Shown here: positions 17,200-26,019 of the stretch, in pieces
Position numbering within the stretch: position 1 is the first letter of the stretch
Layout of the letters: every line of letters starts with the position of its first letter
DNA from: an uncultured Eubacteriales bacterium
Lineage (GTDB): Bacteria > Bacillota > Clostridia > Oscillospirales > QAMX01
Assembly (NCBI GenBank): GCA_934546935.1
Contig: CAKTEH010000006.1
Coordinates: 70,382-134,381 of the forward strand
DNA length: 64,000 bases
Direction of reading: 5' to 3'
Position numbers and translations under genes: made by a program
Notes under the pieces: model-generated
Seen by the model: the letters and a program-made list of their open reading frames with translations, nothing else
Databases searched by the model: none
Told to the model about the DNA's origin: nothing

Positions 17200-18336
17200 T
17201 CAGCCGCGAAGCTCCAAAAGCTTCTGTTTCAGTTCGCCTTCGATCCTGCCGAGCTCCTGCTCCGCCGCACGGCGGCTTGCGGCGCCTTCCTTCTGGATAT
17301 TGACGACCTCGTCGAGCGTTTCAATCAGCTGCCGGTTCGTATGCTGCAGCGTCTCAATATCGATAATCGCCCGCTCGGATTCGCGCGCGGTAGCAACAGT
17401 GCCCATTTTGAGCATGTCCGCATTCTTCTTCAGAAGCTCGTTTGTCATGTTGTTGACGGCATTCTGCGCCGCCGTTGCTTCCCGCGAATGCTCCAACCCA
17501 AGCGACAGCACCATCTGGCTTTTCCAAAGCGGGATGGTATTGACAAGCGAGGTCTGGATTTTTTCGACCATCATCGCATCGTTGTTCTGCAGCAGGCGTG
17601 TCTGCGGGCCCATCTGGATCGACACCATCCGCGTCAGCTCCAAGTCGTGCAGTTTCTTTTCAAAGCGGGTGCACAGGTTTGCCAGGTCGTTATAGGCCTG
17701 CGCATCCTCCTGAAGGCCGGATTTCTCCGCGCGGTCGCGCAGCGCTGCCAGCTCGCCCTCCCGGGTCAGCTTCAGCTTCTTCTGCCCGGCAAGGATATAC
17801 ATCGTCAGTTCCTTATAATATTTCAGGTTCAGGTCATACATCTGATCGAGCATGGCGATATCCTTTAAAAGCGTTACCTGATGCTTTTCCAGGATTTCGC
17901 AAATCTTATTGACGTTGACCTCCGCTTTGTTATACTGTGTTTTCAGGTTTTCCACGCGGTCGCGCGCACGGCGGAAAAAGCCGCGCTTCTGCTCGGACAT
18001 ATCCACGCCTTTCAGCTCATTAACCAGGCTCGACAGCGTATCGCCGATCTCGCCAAGATCCTTGGTACGCACGGAAGCCAGCGCGCTTTCTGAAAAAGCG
18101 GCGACATGCTTCTGCGCCGCGGCACCGTACTGCAGCACCATCTTCGAGTCGGAAATATCGAGTTTTTCGGCAAAATCGCTGACCGCCCTGCGTTCCGCCT
18201 CCGAAAGCATCGCTTCATCCAAGCCGGGCTGCGCGGTCTCGGAAACCGCCTTTTCCTCCGCGTCCGCAGCCACAAGCTCCGGCCCCAGATCAGGCTCAAG
18301 CGTCAGCTCCGGGACCATATTCTTTTCCATATCCAT
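17200..18336 (-). CDS. telA: Toxic anion resistance protein, TelA/YaaN family
   Basis: A 378-residue soluble, almost entirely alpha-helical protein of the TelA family, named for tellurite resistance but also tied to cell-envelope stress in Firmicutes. The recognisable stretches are G-F-F-R-R-A-R-D near residue 120, the D-L-N-L-K-Y-Y-K-E-L-T pattern near 170, and M-V-S-I-Q-M-G-P-Q near 245, followed by Q-x-S-L-V-N-T-I-P-L-W-K. An acidic N-terminal extension of about 55 residues is low in complexity. It follows the XpaC gene by 25 nt; XpaC-TelA pairs are common in Firmicutes. Confidence 0.92.
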   Translation of the reverse strand: MDMEKNMVPELTLEPDLGPELVAADAEEKAVSETAQPGLDEAMLSEAERRAVSDFAEKLDISDSKMVLQYGAAAQKHVAAFSESALASVRTKDLGEIGDTLSSLVNELKGVDMSEQKRGFFRRARDRVENLKTQYNKAEVNVNKICEILEKHQVTLLKDIAMLDQMYDLNLKYYKELTMYILAGQKKLKLTREGELAALRDRAEKSGLQEDAQAYNDLANLCTRFEKKLHDLELTRMVSIQMGPQTRLLQNNDAMMVEKIQTSLVNTIPLWKSQMVLSLGLEHSREATAAQNAVNNMTNELLKKNADMLKMGTVATARESERAIIDIETLQHTNRQLIETLDEVVNIQKEGAASRRAAEQELGRIEGELKQKLLELRG

Positions 18337-18361
18337 AACGAAAGCCGCTCCTTTTCATTCT

Positions 18362-19051
18362 TTACCGGATCTTACCGAAATCAGACCCGTCGTCGGACAG
18401 GCCCTCCTTGGCAAGCATGGTTTCCATCACCGAAATATCCGCGGAAATATCCATAGCCTCCTCGGAGAACATGGAATCCAGCATTTTCTCATACGCTGTG
18501 ACAATAGAATCAAGGATATCCTCGATTTTACGCATTGTGCCGGAGATATTGTCTCCTTCCACGCCCTGCTGGCCCATCCGGTCATAGGCCGCCAGCAATT
18601 TGATTGTGGTTGGGAGATAATAATTGACAAATTTTTTTGCACGCGGCAGCTTCTGCGGGTTTGCCCGCACATGCGCGCAGATTTTGCCCGTCAGCTCGGT
18701 AAGCTTGAATATCCGCTCGCTGATCTTTTCATCCAGGATATTATCATTTAAACGGTTCATTTCACTGATCCCGCGTTCACCCTCAAGCAGGAAAGCGTCC
18801 AGCTCCGGGTTTCCCGACCCCTTCGGCGGTTCCGGCTCCGGTTCCGGCTCTTTCTCCGGTTCCACGGGATCGGGGATTTCTATAAGCTTCGGTTTCCAGA
18901 TCAAGCTTGCTATAAAAAAGGCCGCAGCGGAAAGCAGCGCGCACAAAACCAGGTGGCCAAGCTTATACATAGGGTTTTTCCCAGCATAGACCGCCCAGGT
19001 AATCGCCGCAGCGTAAACCGGGAAAACCGACCGTTTTTTCTTTTTTGCCAT
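18362..19051 (-). CDS. xpaC: XpaC-like protein (5-bromo-4-chloroindolyl phosphate hydrolysis family)
   Basis: First gene of the envelope operon. Start at 19051 (M-A-K-K-K-K-R) is favoured because AGGAGG lies nine bases upstream; a GTG two codons before is too close. The 229-residue product has a lysine-rich start, two hydrophobic helices (about 14-25 and 35-53), a Pro/Glu spacer and a helical domain of about 140 residues ending in T-A-Y-E-K-M-L-D-S-M-F. This is the layout of XpaC, a protein of unknown biochemical role that is found with TelA. The promoter at 19127-19155 is close to consensus. Confidence 0.8.
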   Translation of the reverse strand: MAKKKKRSVFPVYAAAITWAVYAGKNPMYKLGHLVLCALLSAAAFFIASLIWKPKLIEIPDPVEPEKEPEPEPEPPKGSGNPELDAFLLEGERGISEMNRLNDNILDEKISERIFKLTELTGKICAHVRANPQKLPRAKKFVNYYLPTTIKLLAAYDRMGQQGVEGDNISGTMRKIEDILDSIVTAYEKMLDSMFSEEAMDISADISVMETMLAKEGLSDDGSDFGKIR

Positions 19052-19126
19052 GCGCACGGCCCTCCTTTTGTCAAACCGGATTCCAGCAGGAAAATCCAGC
19101 TGGGAAACCGTTTTATTCCTTTATAT

Positions 19127-19155
19127 ATTTTACAGATATACGAAATAAATGTCAA
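19127..19155 (-). promoter_or_regulatory. Promoter of the xpaC-telA-lemA-TPM operon
   Basis: On the minus strand TTGACA (19155-19150) and TAAAAT (19132-19127) are 17 nt apart, in an AT-rich setting. Confidence 0.85.
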
Positions 19156-19185
19156 GAAATATTGTTATATCCCGTCCTGCGGCGA

Positions 19186-19226
19186 AAAATTTCCGGGCCC
19201 CGCAGGATCGCCCGCAGGGCCCGGAA
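19186..19226 (-). terminator. Terminator of the DUF512-der-plsY operon
   Basis: TTCCGGGCCC at 19191-19200 pairs perfectly with GGGCCCGGAA at 19217-19226, with CGCAGG/CCTGCG-like pairing inside; five T residues follow on the minus strand. Confidence 0.85.
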
Positions 19227-19229
19227 GGC

Positions 19230-19838
19230 TTATTCCGGTTTTTTCCTTTTAAAGCTGAATTTGCGCTCTGTCCCTGCGCACAGCCGCGCAATATTGTCGC
19301 GGTGCAGCATAATCATCCATGCTGACATGAACATCATGCAGATAATCATTTCCGTATCCCCGGAGCCAAAAAGGTATACGACAAAAGGGATCAGGCCCAC
19401 GGCGATAATGGAACCAAGCGAAACATAGCGCGTAAGGATAACGATAACAAGGAAAAGCGTAAACAGCACGACCGTGATACGCCAGTCGATTACAGCCATG
19501 GCAGCCGCCGTAGTCAGGATGCCCTTGCCGCCGCGGAAATTGAAAAACACCGGATAGGCATGCCCAAACAGCACAAAGATATAAGCGCACAGCTGCCCAT
19601 CCTGCCCAAACAGCGCTTTCCCAATTAAAACTGCCAGTACACCCTTAAGCGCATCGCCAAGGACTACCAAAAGCGCTTTCCCACCCAAAACACGGAAAGC
19701 GTTGGTAGATCCGGCGTTGCCGGACCCGTGTTTGCGCAGGTCATCGCCTGTGAAAAGTTTTGTAAAGATAATGCCGAAATTCAGGCTCCCCAGAAGGTAA
19801 GCGATCGCCGCACAGGCGAGTATTTTCAGAAAATCCAT
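19230..19838 (-). CDS. plsY: Glycerol-3-phosphate acyltransferase PlsY
   Basis: Transfers an acyl group from acyl-phosphate to glycerol 3-phosphate, the first acylation in phospholipid synthesis. The 202-residue membrane protein has five or more hydrophobic helices and the PlsY motifs: G-S-L-N-F-G near residue 17, G-S-G-N-A-G-S-T-N near 39, and F-R-G-G-K-G near 103. Length is typical. It is the last gene of a run with DUF512 and der, 21 nt behind der, and a terminator follows at once. Confidence 0.95.
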   Translation of the reverse strand: MDFLKILACAAIAYLLGSLNFGIIFTKLFTGDDLRKHGSGNAGSTNAFRVLGGKALLVVLGDALKGVLAVLIGKALFGQDGQLCAYIFVLFGHAYPVFFNFRGGKGILTTAAAMAVIDWRITVVLFTLFLVIVILTRYVSLGSIIAVGLIPFVVYLFGSGDTEMIICMMFMSAWMIMLHRDNIARLCAGTERKFSFKRKKPE

Positions 19839-19859
19839 AGGAAATTACCCAAACCTTAC

Positions 19860-21185
19860 TTATCTGTCATCATCGCGTTCGCGGATGGTCATGCGCACGG
19901 GCGTACCTTCCAGGCCATAGGCCGCGCGGATACAGTTTTCAATATAGCGTTTGTAAGAGAAATGGAACAGTTCCGCATCGTTGCAGAACAGAACAAAATG
20001 CGGCGGCTGCACGCCAACCTGCGTCATATAATAGACCTTCAGGCGGCGGCCCCGGTCGGTCGGCGGCTGCACGCGAATAACCGCATCGCGCAGCACCTCA
20101 TTAAGCGCACCGGTGGTAATACGCAGGCGGCTTGCCTCATATACGGCGTTGATCTGTTCAAAAAGGCGTTCAACACGTTGCCCAGTCTTTGCAGAAATGA
20201 AAAGGACCGGCGCATAACTCATGTATGCAAGCTGCGTGCGCACCTTTTCCTCAAACTTCTGCATGGTCTTATCGTCTTTTTCGATCAGATCCCACTTATT
20301 GATGACAATGATCGCCGCTTTTCCCTTTTCATGCGCAAGGCCTGCGATCTTGGTGTCCTGCTCGGTCACGCCGTCGGCTGCATCGATCATAATCAGGCAT
20401 ACGTCCGAGCGCTCAATTGCCATCAGCCCGCGGATTACACTGTAGCGTTCGATATCCTCGCCCACACGCGCCTTGCGGCGCATACCGGCGGTATCGATGA
20501 TGGCATATTTCCCATATTCATTTTCAAACTGCGTGTCAATCGCGTCGCGGGTTGTCCCGGCGACAGGGCTGACAATAACGCGGTTTTCGCCAAGGATGCG
20601 GTTGACAAGCGAGCTTTTCCCCGCATTCGGCTTGCCGATCACGGCGACGCGGATGCGGCCGGTTTCCTCCTCTTCCCCATCATCCGGCGGGAACCACTGC
20701 ACGCATTCGTCAAGCAGGTCGCCGGTACCGTGCCCATGCAGGGCGGAAAGGGCAATAGGATCGCCGAAGCCCAAGGAATAGAACTCGTAAAATTCCGCAG
20801 GCGGATCCCCTACGGAGTCAATTTTATTGACGCACAGCACTACCGGCTTGCCGCAGCGCTGCAGCATCGCGCCGACGTCCTCATCGGCGGCGGTTACGCC
20901 CGTGGAAACATCGGTAATAAAGATAATCACGTCCGCGCTTTCGATGGCAAGGTTCGCCTGGTCGCGCATAAAGCGCAGCATTTCGTCGTCCGTATGCGGC
21001 TCGATGCCGCCGGTATCGACGATATTAAAATCGCGGCCGTGCCAACGGCATCCGGCATAAATGCGGTCGCGCGTAACGCCAGGCTGGTCGTCCACAATCG
21101 AAAGCTTATACCCCGCCAGGCGGTTGAACAACAGGCTTTTGCCTACGTTCGGGCGGCCAACAATGGCTACCAGCGGTTTTGACAT
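19860..21185 (-). CDS. der: Ribosome-associated GTPase Der (EngA)
   Basis: Essential GTPase for assembly of the large ribosomal subunit. The 441 residues hold two GTPase domains in tandem: the first with G-R-P-N-V-G-K-S (about 10-17) and D-T-G-G, the second with G-K-P-N-A-G-K-S (about 184-191) and D-T-A-G-M, each with an N-K-x-D motif. A KH-like C-terminal domain follows from about residue 355. Start ATG at 21185, 12 nt behind the DUF512 gene. Order der-plsY is widely conserved in Firmicutes. Confidence 0.97.
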   Translation of the reverse strand: MSKPLVAIVGRPNVGKSLLFNRLAGYKLSIVDDQPGVTRDRIYAGCRWHGRDFNIVDTGGIEPHTDDEMLRFMRDQANLAIESADVIIFITDVSTGVTAADEDVGAMLQRCGKPVVLCVNKIDSVGDPPAEFYEFYSLGFGDPIALSALHGHGTGDLLDECVQWFPPDDGEEEETGRIRVAVIGKPNAGKSSLVNRILGENRVIVSPVAGTTRDAIDTQFENEYGKYAIIDTAGMRRKARVGEDIERYSVIRGLMAIERSDVCLIMIDAADGVTEQDTKIAGLAHEKGKAAIIVINKWDLIEKDDKTMQKFEEKVRTQLAYMSYAPVLFISAKTGQRVERLFEQINAVYEASRLRITTGALNEVLRDAVIRVQPPTDRGRRLKVYYMTQVGVQPPHFVLFCNDAELFHFSYKRYIENCIRAAYGLEGTPVRMTIRERDDDR

Positions 21186-21197
21186 AGACTCTTCCTC

Positions 21198-22502
21198 TCA
21201 ATTTTCAAATATCGCGGCGCACAGGTCAGCCCCGCGCGGCCCGGTAATCTCAACCGGCACGCCAAGCGCCTCCGACAGCTCGGAAACCGTCATGTCGTCA
21301 AGGAATACCTCCTCGCCGTAGCGCAGCATACACGACGGGATGAGCAGGCGCTCGCCCAATTCACGGCCTTTCAGGCCCGCAAGCAGGTCCCGGCCGGTCA
21401 GCAGGCCTGCAACGGTAACGCCATGGCCAAAGAATTCGTTTTCCAGGACATATACCCCATGCGCTTTACTTCCTATATTATCGCACTTTGCAAGCAGCAG
21501 GTCAACCATCTGGCGGATAAATTCCCCGGCCGCAACGCCTGTTGCGATGGAAAACGGGCGAAAATCCCGCTTTCGGTTTTCCCGCGCGGCCTGCCCGACC
21601 TCCTCGCGCAGGGAAGCCATCATCCCAACCCCGTTTTCAATCTGCGGGAAATCTTCATAGTATTCCACATCCGGGATCGGACGGCCCGCCTTGAGGAACA
21701 GCTCGTCGGCGCAGTAAGCGATCCGGGTGCCGTACTTTTCCAGGCAGTCCCGGCCAATTTCTTCGGCAATATCGATCGTTTCCGCCGCTTTTTCCGGAGA
21801 GACCGGTTCCAACGGATAAAGCCCCTCGCGGTATTTTGTCAGTCCCACCGGCACCACCGATATGCTCGGCACCGCCGGATACAGCGCAGCAAGGTCCAAA
21901 AGCGTACGGCGCAGGTTTTCCCCATCGTTAAGGCCCGGGCACAGTACGATCTGGCAGTTCATCGAGATACGCGCGCGCGCCAACCGCTGCATAGTCGCGT
22001 AACATGCGCCGGCCTTTGGATTGCGCAGCATACGCACGCGCAGCTCCGGCTGCGTTGCATGCACGCTGATATTGACCGGGCTGATCCGCATCTCGCAGAT
22101 GCGCGCCAAATCGCGTTCGGTGAGGTTGGTCAGGGTGATATAATTGCCAAGAAGGAAAGACATACGCAGATCATCGTCTTTGAAATACAGCGTTTCGCGC
22201 ATACCCGGCGGCATCTGGTCGATAAAACAGAAAACACAATGATTTGCACAGTGCCGGGGCTTATCCATAAGGAATTCCTCAAACTGGACGCCCAGTTCCT
22301 CGCCTTCCTCTTTATACACGCGCAGTGTCTTTTCCTTCCCCGAGGCTTTGCGCACACGCAGCTTCAGACGCGGGTCATAGGCATAATAGCGAAGATCAAG
22401 GATATCGGAAATCTCATGCCCGTCAATGGACAGGATCTCGTCCCCCGGCTCAAGCCGGATTCGCGCGGCCGGGCTGCCCTCGTCGATTTTCATGATTTTC
22501 AT
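21198..22502 (-). CDS. DUF512 protein with PDZ-like start and radical-SAM type cysteines
   Basis: A 434-residue protein. Residues 1-65 form a PDZ-like domain (S-P-A-A-R-I-R-L-x-P-G-D-E-I-L-S-I-D-G). C85-x3-C89-x2-C92 matches the radical-SAM iron-sulfur motif, followed by a TIM-barrel-like region (S-V-H-A-T-Q-P-E-L-R) and the C-terminal DUF512 part (Y-C-A-D-E-L-F-L-x-A-G). The reaction is unknown; genes of this family usually sit upstream of der in Firmicutes, as here. There is no promoter between the rpmF terminator and this start. Confidence 0.88.
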   Translation of the reverse strand: MKIMKIDEGSPAARIRLEPGDEILSIDGHEISDILDLRYYAYDPRLKLRVRKASGKEKTLRVYKEEGEELGVQFEEFLMDKPRHCANHCVFCFIDQMPPGMRETLYFKDDDLRMSFLLGNYITLTNLTERDLARICEMRISPVNISVHATQPELRVRMLRNPKAGACYATMQRLARARISMNCQIVLCPGLNDGENLRRTLLDLAALYPAVPSISVVPVGLTKYREGLYPLEPVSPEKAAETIDIAEEIGRDCLEKYGTRIAYCADELFLKAGRPIPDVEYYEDFPQIENGVGMMASLREEVGQAARENRKRDFRPFSIATGVAAGEFIRQMVDLLLAKCDNIGSKAHGVYVLENEFFGHGVTVAGLLTGRDLLAGLKGRELGERLLIPSCMLRYGEEVFLDDMTVSELSEALGVPVEITGPRGADLCAAIFEN

Positions 22503-22524
22503 AATCTAATCTCCCGCCTCCGGC

Positions 22525-22561
22525 GAAAAAAATTCGGCGATTTCAAAAAATCGCCGAATTT
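22525..22561 (-). terminator. Terminator or attenuator behind rpmF
   Basis: A 14-bp perfect stem (22530-22543 with 22548-22561); on the minus strand a run of seven T residues follows. It separates rpmF from DUF512, yet only about 22 nt remain before the DUF512 start. Confidence 0.85.
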
Positions 22562-22662
22562 TTCCACATTTTCGGATTCTGTACGAAGCGGCCCGCTTGT
22601 CGGACCCGCAACAGGCCGCTGCACTTTCAGGAAGGCATTGGCCGCCCTGTGCGAAAAGAAGC

Positions 22663-22854
22663 TTACTTCTCTTCCGCTGCCATCTTTACTACTTCGCGTC
22701 CGTTGTAGTAACCGCAGGCTTTGCACATTCTGTGGGACAAGACTGCCTGTCCGCAGTTGGGGCACTTTACAAGACCCGGCATGTCGAGCTTCCAATGCGA
22801 AGAACGACGCTTGTCTCTTCTGGTGCTGGATACTCTTCTTTTGGGTTCGGCCAT
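22663..22854 (-). CDS. rpmF: Large ribosomal subunit protein bL32
   Basis: A 63-residue ribosomal protein starting M-A-E-P-K-R-R-V at 22854; AGGAGG lies 8 nt upstream. It has the zinc-ribbon form of bL32: C-P-N-C in the middle and C-K-A-C thirteen residues later. Upstream in-frame codons to 22920 are not part of the family and overlap the DUF177 stop. It forms the classical yceD-rpmF pair with the preceding gene, 62 nt away. Confidence 0.97.
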   Translation of the reverse strand: MAEPKRRVSSTRRDKRRSSHWKLDMPGLVKCPNCGQAVLSHRMCKACGYYNGREVVKMAAEEK

Positions 22855-22916
22855 TTCAGACACCTCCTTAGGTTCATCATAAAAAGCGCTTTTATATGAT
22901 ATCGAAAACTCGATGA

Positions 22917-23426
22917 TCAATCCTGATCCTTTAATAAATCCGCAAGCGCGGCAAAGCGTTCATCCGGCTCTGGGCCGCAGCTGCAGGGGCCTTTGTTCAG
23001 GTCACAGCCGCAGCGGGGGCAAAGCCCCAGACAGTCCGGCGAACACAGATAACTTATCTGCGCGTTAAAAATTACAGCCTCACGCGCCACCTCGTCGAGA
23101 TCGACTGTATCAGGTTGCGGCAGCACAAGAGTCTGCTCGTCGAATTCCTCTTCGTTTTCCACACGGTCGACAAGCACACGCGTAAATTCCAACTTCTGTT
23201 CCAGCGTAAGCGGTTTCAAGCAGCGGGCGCATGCAGTATGCACAGTATAGGAAAGGCACATGTGCAGAAGGAAAAGATCTGCGCGGTGTTCGGCAAAGCC
23301 GGAAACTAACACGCCGCCGGGGATCGGACGCTCCCCAAAAAGCATAAGATCCGAAAGATCCAGGCTGTACTCGTAAGGGATTTTCGAGCCGGAAAGCTCC
23401 CGAATCGGCAAAATATTCAGCTTCAT
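22917..23426 (-). CDS. yceD: DUF177 (YceD) family protein
   Basis: A 169-residue protein when started at the ATG at 23426, which has GAGGTG upstream; a TTG five codons earlier would overlap that site. The core has L-F-L-L-H-M and C-A-R-C-L-K-P-L, followed by an acidic loop and the C-terminal C-S-P-D-C-L-G-L-C-P-R-C-G cysteine cluster, all typical of DUF177 proteins encoded before rpmF. The family is linked to 23S rRNA accumulation in plants and bacteria. Transcribed from a consensus promoter at 23456-23484. Confidence 0.92.
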   Translation of the reverse strand: MKLNILPIRELSGSKIPYEYSLDLSDLMLFGERPIPGGVLVSGFAEHRADLFLLHMCLSYTVHTACARCLKPLTLEQKLEFTRVLVDRVENEEEFDEQTLVLPQPDTVDLDEVAREAVIFNAQISYLCSPDCLGLCPRCGCDLNKGPCSCGPEPDERFAALADLLKDQD

Positions 23427-23455
23427 TTCGACACCTCGCAAAATGACACTTTCGT

Positions 23456-23484
23456 ATTATAACAAACGCATCCTGGTTTGTCAA
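23456..23484 (-). promoter_or_regulatory. Consensus promoter of yceD-rpmF
   Basis: On the minus strand TTGACA (23484-23479) and TATAAT (23461-23456) are 17 nt apart: a full consensus match. Confidence 0.9.
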
Positions 23485-23533
23485 TCCGGAAAAGGGCGGC
23501 TTTTTTCAAAAGTTTCCCGTTTTTCATCTTCTT

Positions 23534-24367
23534 TTACAGTCTAAGTTTCACAAAAATCCAGGGGCAGCCAAGCATGGCCGCCAGCGCCACCGCGAAATAA
23601 CGTATAAACGCAAAAACCACGGTCTCGGGCAGGAAAAGCTTCGGCAGCAGGTATACCGCCGCGACAACGGCTATCCCGATAAAAAACCGGGCCGCAAGGC
23701 GCGCGCGCGGCTTATCGGTGGTAAACCCGACAAAGCGGTGTTCCGCACGCACGGCAACAGCCGCGCCGCAGGCAAGCCCCGCGCTTTTGACCATATCCGC
23801 CTGCCCGCATATCAGCGCGGCGGCAAGGGCGGCAAGCGCAATAAAAGCAAATGCCACGTGCTTGTCATATATATTATAGTAAGAAAGCCTCGAAAGCGCG
23901 AAGGAAATCCCGGCGCCAAGCGCCGCCCCGGCAAGTATATCGCTTGGCCAGTGCACGCCCAGATAAAGCCGGGAAAGCCCTACAAGTGAAATGACTGCTG
24001 CGGCTACTACAGCCAGCCACCGTTTGCGGAAGGCGCATGCCAGCGCTGTATAAACTGCCGCTGTATTCTGCGTATGTCCCGAAGGGAAAGATGATCCGGT
24101 CGCCGTTTCTATGCGCAGCGAACGGATCCCGTCCGCGCCGATAGGCCGGGGGCGCATGAAAATGGCTTTTAATGCATTATTGAAAAAAAGCGAGGCCATT
24201 ATACTCAGCGCCATCGCTTCGCCGTGTTCCTTGGACACCGTCCAGTAGACCACGCACACAGGCACAAGCAGCAGAAAGGATTCCCCAAGCATCGTCACCG
24301 CCTGCGCGGCCGTGTCCAGCCAGTCGGGTGTAAAAGACTGTATTGCGCGCAAAAGTTCAAGTTCCAT
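23534..24367 (-). CDS. PAP2-family membrane phosphatase
   Basis: A 277-residue membrane protein when started at the ATG at 24367 (M-E-L-E-L-L-R-A-I-Q); codons further upstream are charged and unlike the family. It carries the three phosphatase motifs: K-x6-R-P around residue 80 (R-P-R-P-I-G), P-S-G-H near 107 and S-R-L-Y-L-G-V-H-W-P-S-D near 152. The C-terminal half has more hydrophobic helices than minimal PAP2 proteins. Likely acts on lipid phosphates or undecaprenyl pyrophosphate; the substrate cannot be told. The ribosome site is weak. Confidence 0.88.
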   Translation of the reverse strand: MELELLRAIQSFTPDWLDTAAQAVTMLGESFLLLVPVCVVYWTVSKEHGEAMALSIMASLFFNNALKAIFMRPRPIGADGIRSLRIETATGSSFPSGHTQNTAAVYTALACAFRKRWLAVVAAAVISLVGLSRLYLGVHWPSDILAGAALGAGISFALSRLSYYNIYDKHVAFAFIALAALAAALICGQADMVKSAGLACGAAVAVRAEHRFVGFTTDKPRARLAARFFIGIAVVAAVYLLPKLFLPETVVFAFIRYFAVALAAMLGCPWIFVKLRL

Positions 24368-24516
24368 ATATTTTTTAACCTGTCCTGGTTTCGGTATGGG
24401 TTGTACGTTTACAGTATACCAGAATCTTCTGAAATAATAAAGACGGCGCTTGTCTTTTTCAAATTCCGGCACAGCCGCCGGCGTATGCTGCGGCAAAAAT
24501 TGCGCCGATATTCAAA

Positions 24517-24545
24517 TTGTACTCCATCATTCGACATGATATAAT
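24517..24545 (+). promoter_or_regulatory. Promoter of the MATE exporter gene
   Basis: TTGTAC at 24517-24522 and TATAAT at 24540-24545 are 17 nt apart. The leader is only about 25 nt. Confidence 0.8.
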
Positions 24546-24577
24546 AGTTTTATTTGAAACAGACTGGAGTGAACGGA

Positions 24578-26014
24578 TTGGAACTGAAGAAAAGAAAAAA
24601 ACTCGATATCCTCGACGAAGCGTCCCCGCCCCTACGCAATATCATCTGGCTGGCATGGCCGATTTTCCTGGAAAATGTGCTGTCTACGCTCGTCTCCTAT
24701 GCCGACACGGCTATGGTCGGTACAATCGGACGCCACGCCACCGCCGCCGTATCCATCAGCAATTCTGTCGTCTTCCTCTTAAACGGCATCATGATGGCGC
24801 TGGGCGTCGGCATCACAGCCCTGATTTCCCAAAGTACCGGCGCGGGCGACCATGAACTGACCAAAAAGCTGACACGCCATGCGCTGCTGATCCTTGTCTA
24901 TCTTGGGCTCCCGATCACAGTCCTGCTTGGCGCGTTACACCGGCTGATCCCGCTATGGATGGGCGCAGGGGAAGATATTCTGGATCTGGCTGCATCCTAT
25001 AATCTGATCGTTTCCTTCGGCCGTTTTTTCATGATCGCGTCCATGCTGATCTTTTCTGCTATGCGTGGCTGCGGCGACACGAAAACGCCGCTTCGCATCA
25101 ATATCATCGTCAACCTTATCAATGTTGTGGGCAACTTCTTTTTAATCTATCCGACACGGGACATCTCTGTTTTCGGCCTGTTTTCCTTCCGGATGCCCGG
25201 CGCAGGCTGGGGCGTTGACGGCGCGGCAGCGGCCACAGCCATATCCATGGCTTACGGCGGCGTCCGGGCAATCCTCATCCTGTTCCATAAAAAGGATTCG
25301 CCTATGCATATCCCTCTGCGCGGGGATTACCGGCTTGATCTTCCGCTGGTACTGCGCATCTTCAAAATCAGTATTCCCGCCATGGCCGAACGCGTATGCA
25401 TGTCCGGCGCAAACGTCGTTATCAGCCGCGCCATCGCAAGCCTCGGTACCGTGGCCATCGCCGCCAACACCGTCTATGTCACCGCCGAATCCATTGCCTT
25501 TATGCCGGGTTTTGCCTTTGCCGCGGCGGCAACCACACTGGTCGGGCAATCCCTCGGCGCGCGCAAACCGGACCTGGCTGAGCGTTATATGCGCGCCTGC
25601 GTCCTGACCTCCATTGTTGTGATGACCTGTGCAGGCGCAGGGCTGTTTTTCTTTGGAAAGTATATTGTACTGCTGTTTTCTCAGGACGCCGAAGTCCTGG
25701 ATCTGGCTTCCCGGTGCCTGCGCATCGCCGCGCTCCTGCAGCCGGCGCAGACGGGGGCAATGGTATACGCAGGCGGCCTGCGCGGGGCGGGCGACACACT
25801 CTGGCCGATGCTCATCACGGCCTCCGGCATGTGGCTTTTCCGCGCTCTGCTCGGCGCCGTTGTATGCATCACAATCCTCGGCTATGGGCTGCCTGCCGCC
25901 GTAGGCTGCATGGTCCTGGACAGTTATGTTCGCATCGGCCTGTTCTATCTGCGCGTGCGGGCCGGGAAATGGAAAAATACTGCCGAAAAGGAAACCGTAC
26001 AGATGCAGCCCTAG
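24578..26014 (+). CDS. MATE family efflux transporter
   Basis: A 478-residue transporter with about 12 hydrophobic helices that exports drugs or metabolites in exchange for cations. The two-fold MATE repeat is visible: the first half has W-P-I-F-L-E-N-V-L and a D-T-A-M-V-G motif; the second starts with S-I-P-A-M-A-E-R and has A-A-N-T-V-Y-V and G-Q-S-L-G-A-R. TTG at 24578 is chosen as start because GGAGTG stands about seven bases upstream; the TTG at 24554 has no such site. It converges with the next minus-strand gene, 5 bp apart. Confidence 0.92.
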   Translation: MELKKRKKLDILDEASPPLRNIIWLAWPIFLENVLSTLVSYADTAMVGTIGRHATAAVSISNSVVFLLNGIMMALGVGITALISQSTGAGDHELTKKLTRHALLILVYLGLPITVLLGALHRLIPLWMGAGEDILDLAASYNLIVSFGRFFMIASMLIFSAMRGCGDTKTPLRINIIVNLINVVGNFFLIYPTRDISVFGLFSFRMPGAGWGVDGAAAATAISMAYGGVRAILILFHKKDSPMHIPLRGDYRLDLPLVLRIFKISIPAMAERVCMSGANVVISRAIASLGTVAIAANTVYVTAESIAFMPGFAFAAAATTLVGQSLGARKPDLAERYMRACVLTSIVVMTCAGAGLFFFGKYIVLLFSQDAEVLDLASRCLRIAALLQPAQTGAMVYAGGLRGAGDTLWPMLITASGMWLFRALLGAVVCITILGYGLPAAVGCMVLDSYVRIGLFYLRVRAGKWKNTAEKETVQMQP

Positions 26015-26019
26015 CGTAC

